Shown here: positions 7,065 to 15,707 of the stretch, one piece after another
How positions within the stretch are numbered: position 1 is the first letter of the stretch
Layout: every line of letters begins with the position of its first letter
Virus record (IMG/VR): IMGVR_UViG_3300007623_000026
Location: 1-29,484 of that record
Length of the DNA: 29,484 nucleotides
Strand: one strand, 5' to 3'
From: a virus
Position numbers and translations under genes: made by a program
The notes under the pieces: generated by a model
What the model was told of the DNA's origin: nothing
The model's input: only the letters and a program-made list of their open reading frames with translations
Database searches by the model: none

Positions 7065-8105
7065 ATGTCACTCTATACAGACCAAAAATACATAACCCAA
7101 ATGTCCCATCTTCTGATAGGATATACGAAGAAAAAAGATTACTTGTGGAATTTTCGCTGTCCATATTGTGGTGATTCTAAAGAAAAGAAACAGAAAAAAA
7201 GAGGATATGTGTATAGGAAAACCAATGGGTTGTTTTACATGTGTCATAACTGCGGTGTATCAACTACACTGGGAAATCTAATTAAGTTTCTCTCTCCAGA
7301 ACTCCATAAAGAATACCTAATGGAAGAATACAAAGATTCTCAAAACGGAAGGCAGAGAAGTTCTAAGGGTAAGCTTGAGAAGATGAAACCTATTAAATCT
7401 GCTAAGCCAAATTTCACCAAACAAAGTAAAACAGAAAGACTTATTAAATCAATGGAGTCTAATGTTGTATTTGACTTACCAGATGATGACCCTGTTAAAA
7501 AATATCTGGTAGGCAGGATGATACCAGAAGAAAATTTAAAAGAAATGTTTGTAGTAGATGACTTCAAGGAATATGTTGATTTAGTTCTACCAGACAATGA
7601 ATACAACTTAGTAAAAAATGACAAAAGAATTGTAATACCAATGCGTACAAAGGATGGAACATTGGTCGGATTTCAGGGAAGAGCTATTGGCAAAAGTAAC
7701 TTAAGATATATTACTATAAAAGTTCGAGAAGACTTACCAAAAGTCTATGGAATGGACAAATGGAACCCAAAAGAAAAAACTTATATTCTTGAAGGTCCGA
7801 TAGATAGTATGTTCCTACCAAATGCGATTGCCATGGCAGGTTCTGATATGACTTTTGAGGTAGATAAATCAAATTCTGTAGTTATTTTGGATAATGAAAA
7901 AAGAAATTCAGAAATAACTAGAAGAATGAAAAAGTTGATTTCAGATGGCTACAATGTGGTTATTTTTCCAGACAGTATTGAGGAGAAAGATATAAACGAT
8001 ATGATACTCGCTGGTAGGACAAAAGATGAAATTTTAGAGATTATAGATAGACATACCTACTCAGGATTGAAGGCAAAAGTTGTCTTTGGACAGTGGGTGC
8101 GATGA
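7065..8105 (+). CDS. 61: DNA primase, gp61-like
   Basis: This enzyme makes RNA primers for lagging-strand synthesis together with the replicative helicase. A zinc-binding domain at the N-terminus has C32-PYC35 and C60-HNC63 in the contexts FRCPYCGDS and FYMCHNCGVSTT, which closely match the cyanophage/T4 gp61 group. A toprim catalytic domain follows, with YILEGPIDSMFLP (the acidic EGP motif), GFQGRAIG and a later VVILDNEKR carrying the metal-binding acid. The length of 346 aa is close to T4 gp61 (342). It is the first gene after a consensus sigma70 promoter. The ribosome site is weak (TTGGA), so the ATG is chosen by family alignment. Confidence 0.9.
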   Translation: MSLYTDQKYITQMSHLLIGYTKKKDYLWNFRCPYCGDSKEKKQKKRGYVYRKTNGLFYMCHNCGVSTTLGNLIKFLSPELHKEYLMEEYKDSQNGRQRSSKGKLEKMKPIKSAKPNFTKQSKTERLIKSMESNVVFDLPDDDPVKKYLVGRMIPEENLKEMFVVDDFKEYVDLVLPDNEYNLVKNDKRIVIPMRTKDGTLVGFQGRAIGKSNLRYITIKVREDLPKVYGMDKWNPKEKTYILEGPIDSMFLPNAIAMAGSDMTFEVDKSNSVVILDNEKRNSEITRRMKKLISDGYNVVIFPDSIEEKDINDMILAGRTKDEILEIIDRHTYSGLKAKVVFGQWVR

Positions 8106-8130
8106 ACATTATAGGAGTGAGATTTAAATT

Positions 8131-8805
8131 ATGAAAGTGAAATTAGTTAGTTATTCTAAACCAACAGAAGAGTTTGAAAACGAAAGTATTAAAGATATTC
8201 AGGACTTGATTTCTTATTGTGCTCGTGTATCAAATCCTTCAAATCAATACAATACCGAAACATCTGAAAAACTGCTTAATTATTTGTTGAAACACAAGCA
8301 TTTTAGTCCGTTTGAAATGGTTAGTGCTTGTATGGAAATCGAAACTACAAGAGACATTGCTAGGCAGATTCTACGCCACAGGTCTTTTTCATTCCAAGAG
8401 TTTAGTCAGCGATACGCAGACCCAACAGAAGATTTAAGCTTTGAATATCGTGAGGCTAGACTACAGGATTCAAAAAATAGACAAAATTCTATAGAAAACT
8501 CAGACCAAGAGCTACAAGCACAATGGGAACGCAAACAGGCGGCTGTCATTGAAGCTTCTGTTGATGCTTATAAGTGGGCTATTGAGAATGGCATTGCTAA
8601 AGAACAAGCTCGTGCGGTTCTTCCAGAAGGCAATACATGCTCAAGGATGTATATGAATGGTACGTTACGCAGTTGGCTCCACTACATTGAGCTTAGAGCG
8701 GCAAATGGTACACAAAAAGAACACATGGAAATAGCGAAAGAATGTGCTAAAGTTATTAGTGAAGTATTTCCAATGATAGACAGTATTTTAGATAATAACT
8801 CTTAA
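8131..8805 (+). CDS. thyX: FAD-dependent thymidylate synthase ThyX
   Basis: It methylates dUMP to dTMP using methylene-tetrahydrofolate, with FAD and NAD(P)H as reductant. The ThyX signature RHR-x7-S is present at 82-92 (RHRSFSFQEFS), followed by QRY. The usual N-terminal CARVSN motif is at 30-35, and NGTLRSWLHYIELR with its substrate-binding Arg is near the C-terminus. The length of 224 aa is normal. T4 itself uses the unrelated Td-type enzyme, so this is a non-orthologous replacement seen in many marine phages. AGGAG lies 13 bases upstream. It sits directly before nrdA and so supplies the last step of dTMP synthesis. Confidence 0.95.
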   Translation: MKVKLVSYSKPTEEFENESIKDIQDLISYCARVSNPSNQYNTETSEKLLNYLLKHKHFSPFEMVSACMEIETTRDIARQILRHRSFSFQEFSQRYADPTEDLSFEYREARLQDSKNRQNSIENSDQELQAQWERKQAAVIEASVDAYKWAIENGIAKEQARAVLPEGNTCSRMYMNGTLRSWLHYIELRAANGTQKEHMEIAKECAKVISEVFPMIDSILDNNS

Positions 8806-8823
8806 TAAACGGAGATATAATTA

Positions 8824-11082
8824 ATGGAAATCATGGTAACAAAAAGGGATGGTCGCAAAGAACCCCTTAACCTAGATAAATTCCACAGAGTTACTATGTG
8901 GGCAACGGAGGGTATTACAGGTGTATCCGCCTCAGAGGTTGAAATTAAATCTCATCTACAATTTTATAACAACATAACTACCAAAGATATTCAAGAGACG
9001 CTAATTAAAGCGGCTGGTGATTTGATTAGTGCCGACACTCCAAATTATCAGTATGTTGCTGGACGTTTGATTTGTTACCATTTGAGAAAAGAAGTATATG
9101 GTCGCTTTGAGCCAGTACATATCAAAGAGCTTGTTGAAAAGAATGTAAAAACAGGTTTTTATGATGAAGAAATTCTTAAAAAATATTCTGATGAAGAGTG
9201 GAACGAAATTAATAAATTCATCCATCATGAACGAGACGAAACACTAACATATGCGGCAATGGAGCAGTTGCGAGGTAAGTATCTAGTACAAAACCGTGTA
9301 ACTGGAGAAATCTATGAAACTCCACAAATTGCTTATATGTTAATTGCGGCAACATTGTTTGGCGATTATCCAGCAGAGACAAGACTAACTTATGTTAAGG
9401 ATTACTACGATGCTATCTCAACACATGAAATTTCTTTGCCAACTCCAGTTATGGCAGGAGTACGTACAAGTCAGCGCCAATTTAGTAGCTGTGTTCTTAT
9501 TGAGACTGATGACACTCTAGATTCCATTAATGCCACAACTTCTTCAATTGTAAAATATGTATCACAGAGAGCGGGTATTGGTATTGGAGCGGGTAGACTC
9601 CGCGCTTTGGGGTCTCCAATTCGTGGTGGTCAGGCTTATCACACTGGCGTAACTCCATTCTTTAAGCTATTCCAGAGTGCGGTAAACTCCTGTTCTCAGG
9701 GCGGGGTGCGTAAAGGCTCAGCTACACTATACTACCCATGTTGGCACTATGAAATTGAAGACATGTTGGTTCTAAAGAATAACAAGGGTACAGATGATAC
9801 TCGTGTTCGTTTTCTGGACTACGGTGTACAGTTTAATAAGCTAATGTATGAGCGTTTGATTAACGGTGAAGATATTACTCTGTTTTCTCCAAGTGATGTA
9901 CCAGCGGTACTAGAAGCATGGTATGAAGGCGACTATGATAAATTCAAAGAAGTTTACGAAAAGGCAGAACGAACTACTAGTATTAGACGCAAAAAGATTA
10001 AAGCTTTGGATTTGTTCTCTCAGTTCATAACGGAAAGAAAGCAAACAGGAAGAATTTATCTACAAAACATTGACAATACAAACGCACATAGTTCATTTAA
10101 ACCTGAACAGGCACCAGTTGTAATGTCAAACTTGTGTTGTGAGATTACATTGCCTACTAAGCCATTGAAGCAGATTGATGACCCAGAAGGCGAAATTGCT
10201 CTCTGTACCCTCTCAGCTATCAACTTCGGTGCTTTTAAGAAGCCAGAAGATATGGAAAAAGCATGTGATTTGGCAGTTAGAGGACTAGATGCCTTGCTTT
10301 CTTATCAGAATTATCCTATAATAGCGGCACAAATGTCAACAGAAGGTCGTAGACCTTTGGGTGTAGGTATCATTAACTTGGCATATTTCCTTGCTAAGAA
10401 CGATTGTACTTATGATGACCCTAAAGCATTGAAGTTGGTAGATGAATGGACCCAACACTGGTCATACTACCTAATTAAAACTTCTGCTGATTTGGCAAAA
10501 GAATTTGGCGCATGTCCAAAATCAAATGAAACTAAGTATCATGACGGAATACTGCCAATTGATACTTACTCAAAAGCAGTTGATGAATTGGTAGAGCCGA
10601 TTGAATATGTTGATTGGGAGTCCCTAAGAAAACAGCTAAAAGAATATGGTATAAGAAATAGTACACTGATGGCACTGATGCCTTCAGAAACATCTTCTCA
10701 GGTTGCTAATGCTACAAATGGTGTTGAGCCTCCTAGAGAATTGGTATCCGTTAAACAGTCTAAAGACGGGGTTCTATCGCAGGTAGTTCCTGAAATTCGT
10801 AGACTTAAAAATAAATACGATTTGCTTTGGAATCAAGCAAGTCCAGAAGGATATCTTAATATCATGGCAGTTTTACAAAAGTATGTTGACCAAGCAATTT
10901 CGGTTAACACTTCATATAATCCTCAGTATTACATGGATGAGAAGATTCCAATGAGTGTTATGATTAAGCATTTGTTGGATTTCTACAAATATGGAGGAAA
11001 AACTTTGTACTACTTCCAGACATATGATGGTCAAGGCGAAGTAAATGTAGATGATGCTTCATGTGACGGATGTACAATATAA
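8824..11082 (+). CDS. nrdA: Ribonucleotide reductase class Ia, large subunit
   Basis: It reduces ribonucleoside diphosphates to deoxy forms in the cytoplasm together with NrdB. An N-terminal ATP-cone (about 3-90, VTKRDGRKEPLNLDKFHRV) suggests dATP/ATP control. The catalytic site has the thiyl Cys at 438 in SNLCCEITLP, with the essential Glu at 440. The redox pair is C223 (SSCVLIE) and C461 (ALCTLSAINFG). Near the C-terminus KTLYYFQTYDG carries the Tyr pair of the radical path, and the tail ends in CDGCTI for re-reduction by the glutaredoxin encoded downstream. The second Cys in NLCC is at a position that is Leu in E. coli. 752 aa is full length. Confidence 0.97.
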   Translation: MEIMVTKRDGRKEPLNLDKFHRVTMWATEGITGVSASEVEIKSHLQFYNNITTKDIQETLIKAAGDLISADTPNYQYVAGRLICYHLRKEVYGRFEPVHIKELVEKNVKTGFYDEEILKKYSDEEWNEINKFIHHERDETLTYAAMEQLRGKYLVQNRVTGEIYETPQIAYMLIAATLFGDYPAETRLTYVKDYYDAISTHEISLPTPVMAGVRTSQRQFSSCVLIETDDTLDSINATTSSIVKYVSQRAGIGIGAGRLRALGSPIRGGQAYHTGVTPFFKLFQSAVNSCSQGGVRKGSATLYYPCWHYEIEDMLVLKNNKGTDDTRVRFLDYGVQFNKLMYERLINGEDITLFSPSDVPAVLEAWYEGDYDKFKEVYEKAERTTSIRRKKIKALDLFSQFITERKQTGRIYLQNIDNTNAHSSFKPEQAPVVMSNLCCEITLPTKPLKQIDDPEGEIALCTLSAINFGAFKKPEDMEKACDLAVRGLDALLSYQNYPIIAAQMSTEGRRPLGVGIINLAYFLAKNDCTYDDPKALKLVDEWTQHWSYYLIKTSADLAKEFGACPKSNETKYHDGILPIDTYSKAVDELVEPIEYVDWESLRKQLKEYGIRNSTLMALMPSETSSQVANATNGVEPPRELVSVKQSKDGVLSQVVPEIRRLKNKYDLLWNQASPEGYLNIMAVLQKYVDQAISVNTSYNPQYYMDEKIPMSVMIKHLLDFYKYGGKTLYYFQTYDGQGEVNVDDASCDGCTI

Positions 11083-11094
11083 AAGGGATTATAA

Positions 11095-12243
11095 ATGAGT
11101 AAAAAAGTATTTCCAGTAGAAAACAAAGATAACTTGTCATCTAAAGCTTTCCTAGACCCAAATGGGGGTGTGGGAGTACAGCGTTACGAGCAAGTAAAAT
11201 ATAAACAATTTGATAAATTTATAGATAAACAACTAGGGTTTTTCTGGCTACCTCATGAGATTGATATCATGAGGGATAGCAAAGACTTTAAAGATTTGAG
11301 TGAGTATGAAAAACATATTTTTACTTCAAATCTTAAAAGACAAATTCTCCTAGATAGTGTACAGGGTAGGTCTCCGAACCTAGCACTTTTGCCGATTGTG
11401 AGTATTCCAGAACTAGAGACTTGGGTTGAATCTTGGGCATTTAACGAGACAATTCATTCACGTTCATATACTCATATCATTCGAAATGTATATTCAGACC
11501 CTTCATTGGTTTTCGATGAGATGTTTGAAATTGATGAAATTATGGATTGTGCTAGAGATGTATCGAAATACATTGATGACCTAATTGAAGCCGCCACTTG
11601 GTACAACCAGTTGGGAGAAGGCACTTATACGATAATTCAAGAAGGAGCGGATAAAGCAACAAATGTTAATGTAGATTTGTATGACTTGAAAACAAAATTG
11701 TGGTTAGCAATTAACTCAATTAATGCTTTGGAAGGAATTCGTTTCTATGTATCATTTGCTTGTAGTTGGGCATTTGCTGAACTTAAGAAAATGGAAGGTA
11801 ATGCTAAGATTATTAAACTAATCTGTAGGGATGAAAACCTTCATTTGGCAAGTACACAAACTATGCTAAAAATCCTACCAAAAGATGACCCTGATTTTGA
11901 GAAAATTAAGGAAGAAACAAAAGACCAAGTACAGAAGATGTTTGAAGATGTGGTTGAACAAGAAAAAGCTTGGGCGCACTATCTTTTCAAGGATGGTTCT
12001 ATGATTGGTCTAAACGAAGAGTTGCTAGTATCATATGTTGAGTGGATTGCCAATAAACGAATGACAGCGGCTGGATTGGATTCTCCATACAAAGGTGGTT
12101 CAAATCCTCTTCCTTGGACACAAAAATGGATTGCTGGGGGCGATGTTCAAGTTGCTCCACAGGAAACAGAAATTAGTTCATATGTCATTGGTGGTGTCAC
12201 TCAAGACATTGACCTTGGCACTTTTAAAAATTATAGCCTTTAA
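11095..12243 (+). CDS. nrdB: Ribonucleotide reductase class Ia, small subunit
   Basis: It holds the di-iron centre and tyrosyl radical used by NrdA. Metal ligands can be seen at D87 (LLDSVQGRSP), E118 and H121 (NETIHSRSYTHI), and later at the Glu of EGIRFYVSFAC and the Glu and His of RDENLHLAS. The radical Tyr is Y125 in HSRSYTH, so this is a normal Ia-type subunit and not a Tyr-less variant. The length of 382 aa is close to T4 NrdB. It starts 12 bases after nrdA with AAAAGGGA as ribosome site, and is followed by a glutaredoxin gene. The set is complete and appears functional. Confidence 0.97.
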   Translation: MSKKVFPVENKDNLSSKAFLDPNGGVGVQRYEQVKYKQFDKFIDKQLGFFWLPHEIDIMRDSKDFKDLSEYEKHIFTSNLKRQILLDSVQGRSPNLALLPIVSIPELETWVESWAFNETIHSRSYTHIIRNVYSDPSLVFDEMFEIDEIMDCARDVSKYIDDLIEAATWYNQLGEGTYTIIQEGADKATNVNVDLYDLKTKLWLAINSINALEGIRFYVSFACSWAFAELKKMEGNAKIIKLICRDENLHLASTQTMLKILPKDDPDFEKIKEETKDQVQKMFEDVVEQEKAWAHYLFKDGSMIGLNEELLVSYVEWIANKRMTAAGLDSPYKGGSNPLPWTQKWIAGGDVQVAPQETEISSYVIGGVTQDIDLGTFKNYSL

Positions 12244-12253
12244 GGAGTTAATA

Positions 12254-12484
12254 ATGACGATACAGGTATATTCCAAATATAATTGCCCACAATGCGTAAA
12301 AGCCAAAGCAATACTCAAAAACCTCAATATGTCTTATGATGAAATTAATATTGAAGAAGATGTATCTGCTAGAGACTTTCTAGTATCAAATGGTCTAAGA
12401 AGTCTACCACAGATTTTTATTGATGGAAAAGCGGTTATTGGTGGCGAGGCAGTAACACCAGCGGCACTGGCGGCATACAGGTAA
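12254..12484 (+). CDS. nrdC: Glutaredoxin, 76 aa
   Basis: A small thiol-disulfide carrier expected to re-reduce NrdA. It has the CPQC active site at 11-14, the cis-Pro segment RSLPQIFIDGK and the GGEA motif, in normal order for a glutaredoxin. The frame is open from 12095, but the ATG at 12254 follows AAGGAG by 7 bases and gives a protein of family length. The longer frame would overlap nrdB heavily. It lies 10 bases after nrdB, the usual place in phage nrd operons. The symbol is used by analogy with T4, and orthology is not certain. Confidence 0.9.
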   Translation: MTIQVYSKYNCPQCVKAKAILKNLNMSYDEINIEEDVSARDFLVSNGLRSLPQIFIDGKAVIGGEAVTPAALAAYR

Positions 12485-12490
12485 TTAGAT

Positions 12491-12640
12491 ATGGAAGACT
12501 TCAACATGGAATGTATGAATTGCGGAATTCAGTTTGATGTTAATTTCGCAAGTGAAGATGAAACAGATGAAATTGAAGTTGCTTTCTGTCCATTTTGTGG
12601 AGATGAATCTAACTTTGAGAAAAAAGAACTAAGCTTCTAA
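12491..12640 (+). CDS. Small zinc-ribbon protein, 49 aa
   Basis: The frame starts at ATG 12491, six bases after the glutaredoxin gene, and ends at TAA 12640. It has two Cys pairs, CMNC (8-11) and CPFC (33-36, followed by GDE), separated by an acidic loop (SEDETDEIE). This is the layout of a minimal zinc ribbon. Such proteins may act as adaptors or bind nucleic acid, but no partner can be named. A ribosome site is not obvious, so it may be coupled to the upstream gene. Confidence 0.65.
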   Translation: MEDFNMECMNCGIQFDVNFASEDETDEIEVAFCPFCGDESNFEKKELSF

Positions 12641-12645
12641 AGTAT

Positions 12646-12679
12646 ATATAGTACATCTACTAAAAAAGGTGTACTATAT
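12646..12679 (+). promoter_or_regulatory. RNA hairpin that encloses the resolvase ribosome site
   Basis: Bases 12646-12655 (ATATAGTACA) pair perfectly with 12670-12679 (TGTACTATAT). The 14-base loop contains AAAAAAGG, the only plausible ribosome site for the ATG at 12681, which comes right after the stem. A T-rich sequence (TATATATA, 12643-12650) differs from the late promoter core by one base and overlaps the left arm. Transcripts read through from upstream would fold and hide the site. Those starting after the left arm would not. Confidence 0.6.
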
Positions 12680-12680
12680 T

Positions 12681-13238
12681 ATGAAAATAGCGGGAATTGA
12701 TTATTCAATGACATGTCCAGCAATTACAATTGCGGAATTAGAATTAGACGAAGAGATAAGCTTCGACAAGTGTAGTTTCCACTACTACACAGACAAAAAG
12801 AAATTTGACTTGGAATTGCAAAACATTCATGGCAAATTACAAGAAAACTGGAACACTCAGATACAGAGATTTGACAATATTTCATTATGGGTACTTGATG
12901 TTGTATCTGGGTGTGACTTTATCGGAATAGAAGATTATTCCATGGGTTCAAAAGGAAAAGTATTTCACATTGCCGAAAATACAGGTATTATGAAATATAA
13001 ATTGTGGAAAAACAATATTCCTTTTGAGACCTTCCCACCATCAATAATAAAAAAACATGCTACTGGTAAAGGAAATGCCGACAAATATAAAATGGAAGAG
13101 GCTTTCTTTGACCAAACAGGTAAACAACTAAAACCTATTCTTGGTCAAACTGAAAAACAATGGTCTCCATCGGGTGACATAATTGATAGTTATTTTATAG
13201 CCCAGTGTGCTTGGAAACATTACAGAGAACTTGACTAG
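12681..13238 (+). CDS. RuvC-like Holliday junction resolvase, 185 aa
   Basis: A predicted RNase H-fold endonuclease that would cut branched DNA during recombination and before packaging. Acidic residues expected of the RuvC site are visible: D7 in MKIAGIDYS, the Glu of DFIGIEDYSMGSKGK, and the Asp of PSGDIIDSYFIAQCA. A basic KKHATGKGNADK segment precedes the last motif, as in RuvC and its phage relatives. GTG at 12669 could extend the protein, but ATG 12681 gives the family-like start and follows AAAAAAGG. T4 uses the unrelated gp49 for this job. The ribosome site lies in a hairpin loop, which suggests control of timing. Confidence 0.8.
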   Translation: MKIAGIDYSMTCPAITIAELELDEEISFDKCSFHYYTDKKKFDLELQNIHGKLQENWNTQIQRFDNISLWVLDVVSGCDFIGIEDYSMGSKGKVFHIAENTGIMKYKLWKNNIPFETFPPSIIKKHATGKGNADKYKMEEAFFDQTGKQLKPILGQTEKQWSPSGDIIDSYFIAQCAWKHYRELD

Positions 13239-13291
13239 ACTACTATATTTTGATAATATAATTGTATACATATTAAAAAATGAGGAATGAA

Positions 13292-13870
13292 ATGGAACTG
13301 ACATTGAGAAGTGCTAGAAAACTAGAGAAAGAAATAGCCAATGTTGTAGAAAATGATGAACTACAAACATCTGGAACTTTTCGCCTTCAAGACGATTTTG
13401 AAAATATCCAAAAAGCAATAGAAGAAGGTCAAGCTCGCTTGCGTGGAGCAATTTCTTCTCTGGACACTCTTCTACAACTTAGATATTTGATTCGTTCTGC
13501 TATTTCAGAAACCAATGAAAAAGCTGGCATTAACCAATCATTGGCAACTAGAGAATATCTTTTGAATAAAGTTAAGAAGTTCGAAAAGTTATTGGATGTT
13601 TGTAGAGAAGAGGATTTTGATGTGATTCAAGATAGAATTGAATTAGTTAAGAAATCAAATGAAACACCAAAATTTTCTTATATGGTTACTCCAACACTTA
13701 ATGTTAATTATCTTGATTTCAATGATAAACAGATTATTAAGAATACTATCAAAGAAATCAAAAGAAATATTACTAGCATTGATGATAATTTGGTTGTATT
13801 GAATACTACCAACAAAATTACTTTGACAGAAGAGCATGTTGAGCTTCTTAAAAAGTACAACCTAGTTTAA
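13292..13870 (+). CDS. Hypothetical helical protein, 192 aa
   Basis: ATG 13292 is preferred over 13280 because GAGGA lies 5 bases before it. The product is nearly all helical and charged, with a probable coiled coil (about 1-75, ending TLLQLRYLIRSAISETNEKA). That stretch vaguely recalls the DIP1984/septicolysin-like family, but I cannot confirm it. The C-terminal third mixes strands and helices (TPTLNVNYLDFNDKQIIKN). There are no membrane or signal segments. It is followed by 226 bases without a clear gene, in which a helical open stretch continues in the -1 frame. Function unknown. Confidence 0.7.
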   Translation: MELTLRSARKLEKEIANVVENDELQTSGTFRLQDDFENIQKAIEEGQARLRGAISSLDTLLQLRYLIRSAISETNEKAGINQSLATREYLLNKVKKFEKLLDVCREEDFDVIQDRIELVKKSNETPKFSYMVTPTLNVNYLDFNDKQIIKNTIKEIKRNITSIDDNLVVLNTTNKITLTEEHVELLKKYNLV

Positions 13871-14096
13871 GTTTTGGAGCTATCGCTGAATTGAAGAATA
13901 AACTCAAACAACATGTCTTGGACATACTATAAAGAATCTAACATTGTTATGAATACTCATATTTTTCTCCTTTGTTAATTGTTGAAGTGTAGTATTCTAA
14001 TCATAACGTTATTGTTTATTGTATATTGAAACTTGTTAGAGTTTATCAGATTTTTGGCGGTAGTTCCTCCCTACCAATCTTCCAAAGGTGATAATT

Positions 14097-14504
14097 ATGA
14101 GTGATGATTTTACAGGAAATGAAGAGCTTAACGAAGAGCTTAACGAAGAGCTTAATGAAGAGCAGGAAGAGCATACTCCCATTCCAGAAGAATTTAAAGG
14201 TAAGTACCTAGTATACTTTTGCTATGAATGGCAAGATATGGATTCTTGTGTTAAATTCTATATTGAGATGGATAAACGACAAGAATACTCCAACAGAGAC
14301 ATTCTAATGTATCTTATTGACCAATTTGATGGAATTGCCGAATTGGAAGATGGTACAATGGTAAATCTACTTCAATTTGTACAGTCTTATGTAATCGAAC
14401 AAGATGCGGATTATGTATATGGCGAAGAACATGTTGAAGAAAAACCCAAAGAGCGCCATTTGAAAGTGGTAGAATTGAAAAGGGATGATTCAGAAGATGA
14501 GTAA
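14097..14504 (+). CDS. Hypothetical acidic protein, 135 aa
   Basis: ATG 14097 is chosen over the in-frame GTG at 14088 because AAAGGTG fits it as ribosome site. The N-terminus carries three tandem 12-bp units (14121-14156) that encode ELNE repeats and lead into EEQEEH. The middle (KYLVYFCYEWQDMDSCVKFY, then YSNRDILMYLIDQF) looks like a small folded alpha/beta domain, and the tail is charged. A short hairpin (GGTAG/CTACC) with a pyrimidine loop lies about 20 bases before the start and may affect translation. The stop codon overlaps the start of the exonuclease gene. Function unknown. Confidence 0.7.
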   Translation: MSDDFTGNEELNEELNEELNEEQEEHTPIPEEFKGKYLVYFCYEWQDMDSCVKFYIEMDKRQEYSNRDILMYLIDQFDGIAELEDGTMVNLLQFVQSYVIEQDADYVYGEEHVEEKPKERHLKVVELKRDDSEDE

Positions 14505-15111
14505 TAAAGTTGATACTGTTGTCTTTGATATGGAGACAACAGGCACATTTCCAGATACTGGAATTCTTTCAATAGGAATGGTTGCGTTTAATAGTGAAGA
14601 TGAATTGGATTTTCAAACACTGGTAGATAATGGAATTGAGTTGAAGCTTGATATTAGGTCTCAGATTAAACGCGGAAGGTCTGTATTGCCTGATACCATG
14701 GAGTGGTGGGAGAAGCAAGGAGAAGCCGCTAAGAGAGTTCTCAAGCCCCTACCGACAGATTTATCATTAGAAGAAGCTTATGACAGGATTCAACAATTCT
14801 TTGATGAAAATGGTATAAATAACAAGAAAATGCGTCCACCAGTGACCTTCTATTGTCGCTCTCCCGCTTTTGACTTGACCATATTAACAAACATGTGCCA
14901 TATGCTAAAGCGCCCACAATTGATTCCTCACTTGGCTGTACGCGATGTACGAACTGTCATTGATGTTTTGACAGGTTCAACTGATGGATATGTTAGTAGA
15001 AAAGAAAGAGAAGGGTTCATTAAACACAATGCTCTCCACGATTCTGCCAATGATGCCCTTCAAATGTACGAGGCAGTTGCTATTAATCAAATGATGTGGA
15101 CAGAAGAATGA
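14497..15111 (+). CDS. dexA: DexA-like 3'-5' exonuclease (DEDDh)
   Basis: It would remove nucleotides from 3' ends of DNA. The exonuclease I motif is FDMETTG with D11 and E13. Motif II includes the Asp of CRSPAFDLTIL. Motif III is HNALHDSANDA, where H-x4-D gives the DEDDh type. Segments such as DIRSQIKRGRS, TMEWWEKQGEAAK and VRDVRTVIDVLTG parallel T4 DexA in order and spacing. The start at 14497 overlaps the previous stop (ATGAGTAA), and an in-frame ATG at 14485 is less likely. 204 aa is slightly shorter than T4 DexA. It is coupled to the next gene by an ATGA overlap. Confidence 0.85.
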   Translation: MSNKVDTVVFDMETTGTFPDTGILSIGMVAFNSEDELDFQTLVDNGIELKLDIRSQIKRGRSVLPDTMEWWEKQGEAAKRVLKPLPTDLSLEEAYDRIQQFFDENGINNKKMRPPVTFYCRSPAFDLTILTNMCHMLKRPQLIPHLAVRDVRTVIDVLTGSTDGYVSRKEREGFIKHNALHDSANDALQMYEAVAINQMMWTEE

Positions 15112-15650
15112 AAAAAACAAGAAAAACTCAACAGCGCAAAAATCTAGTGGATAGGCTATCTAAAGAGATAGTCTATAACCATGAAAAGAAAGTTCTTAAC
15201 TACAAGAATGATGATGCTAAAATGATAATTAAGAACTCTCTTTCTAGGTTGGCTATATATGCTCAAGAACTTCTGAAGAAAGAGCCCATTAGCAATATTG
15301 ATAAAATAAAAAAATCACAAACAATGCTACTTGATAACTGGACCAAGGAAAACTCCATTCCTCCTGTTTTGGCATTTGGGGCGCAGGTAAGTCCCGTACT
15401 AGTATTTGATGATGTAACATCTAACACAAAAGTAGCATTCACGCTCACCAAGGGTCACAATTTAGATAATGTGAGAAGAATGCTTGCGGATGGTATTATT
15501 CTATCTTCAATCGGATATGATTTTTCCATAGTTTTAGTTATTGACATATCCGAAAATTCTATGCTAAAGAAATCCCTTGACAATCCCCATGAAAAAGAAT
15601 ATATTAATAAGTTATGGGATGATTACAATGTAAGAGTAATTGTTGTTTAA
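15108..15650 (+). CDS. Hypothetical protein, 180 aa
   Basis: Start at 15108, overlapping the exonuclease stop by ATGA. The N-terminal 20 residues are strongly basic (KKTRKTQQRKNLVDRLSK). Residues 20-75 are helical. From about 80 on there is an alpha/beta domain with hydrophobic strands (PPVLAFGAQVSPVLVFDD, YDFSIVLVIDIS, VRVIVV) that ends at the C-terminus. There is no signal or membrane segment and no motif I can name. Coupling to the exonuclease hints at a DNA-related role, but that is weak. Confidence 0.65.
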   Translation: MKKTRKTQQRKNLVDRLSKEIVYNHEKKVLNYKNDDAKMIIKNSLSRLAIYAQELLKKEPISNIDKIKKSQTMLLDNWTKENSIPPVLAFGAQVSPVLVFDDVTSNTKVAFTLTKGHNLDNVRRMLADGIILSSIGYDFSIVLVIDISENSMLKKSLDNPHEKEYINKLWDDYNVRVIVV

Positions 15651-15707
15651 TATATGATACATATTTCAATAATGTAAACAATATGATACAAAATAAGGAA
15701 TGATACC

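Noticed and set aside
12099-12110. tRNA-like TTCAAATCC segment
   Set aside because: It lies in the conserved coding part of nrdB, and no acceptor or anticodon stems surround it. No tRNA gene was found in the window.
13913-13978. 21-codon frame in the intergenic region after the 192-aa gene
   Set aside because: No ribosome site, no sequence character, and an AT-rich background where such frames are frequent.
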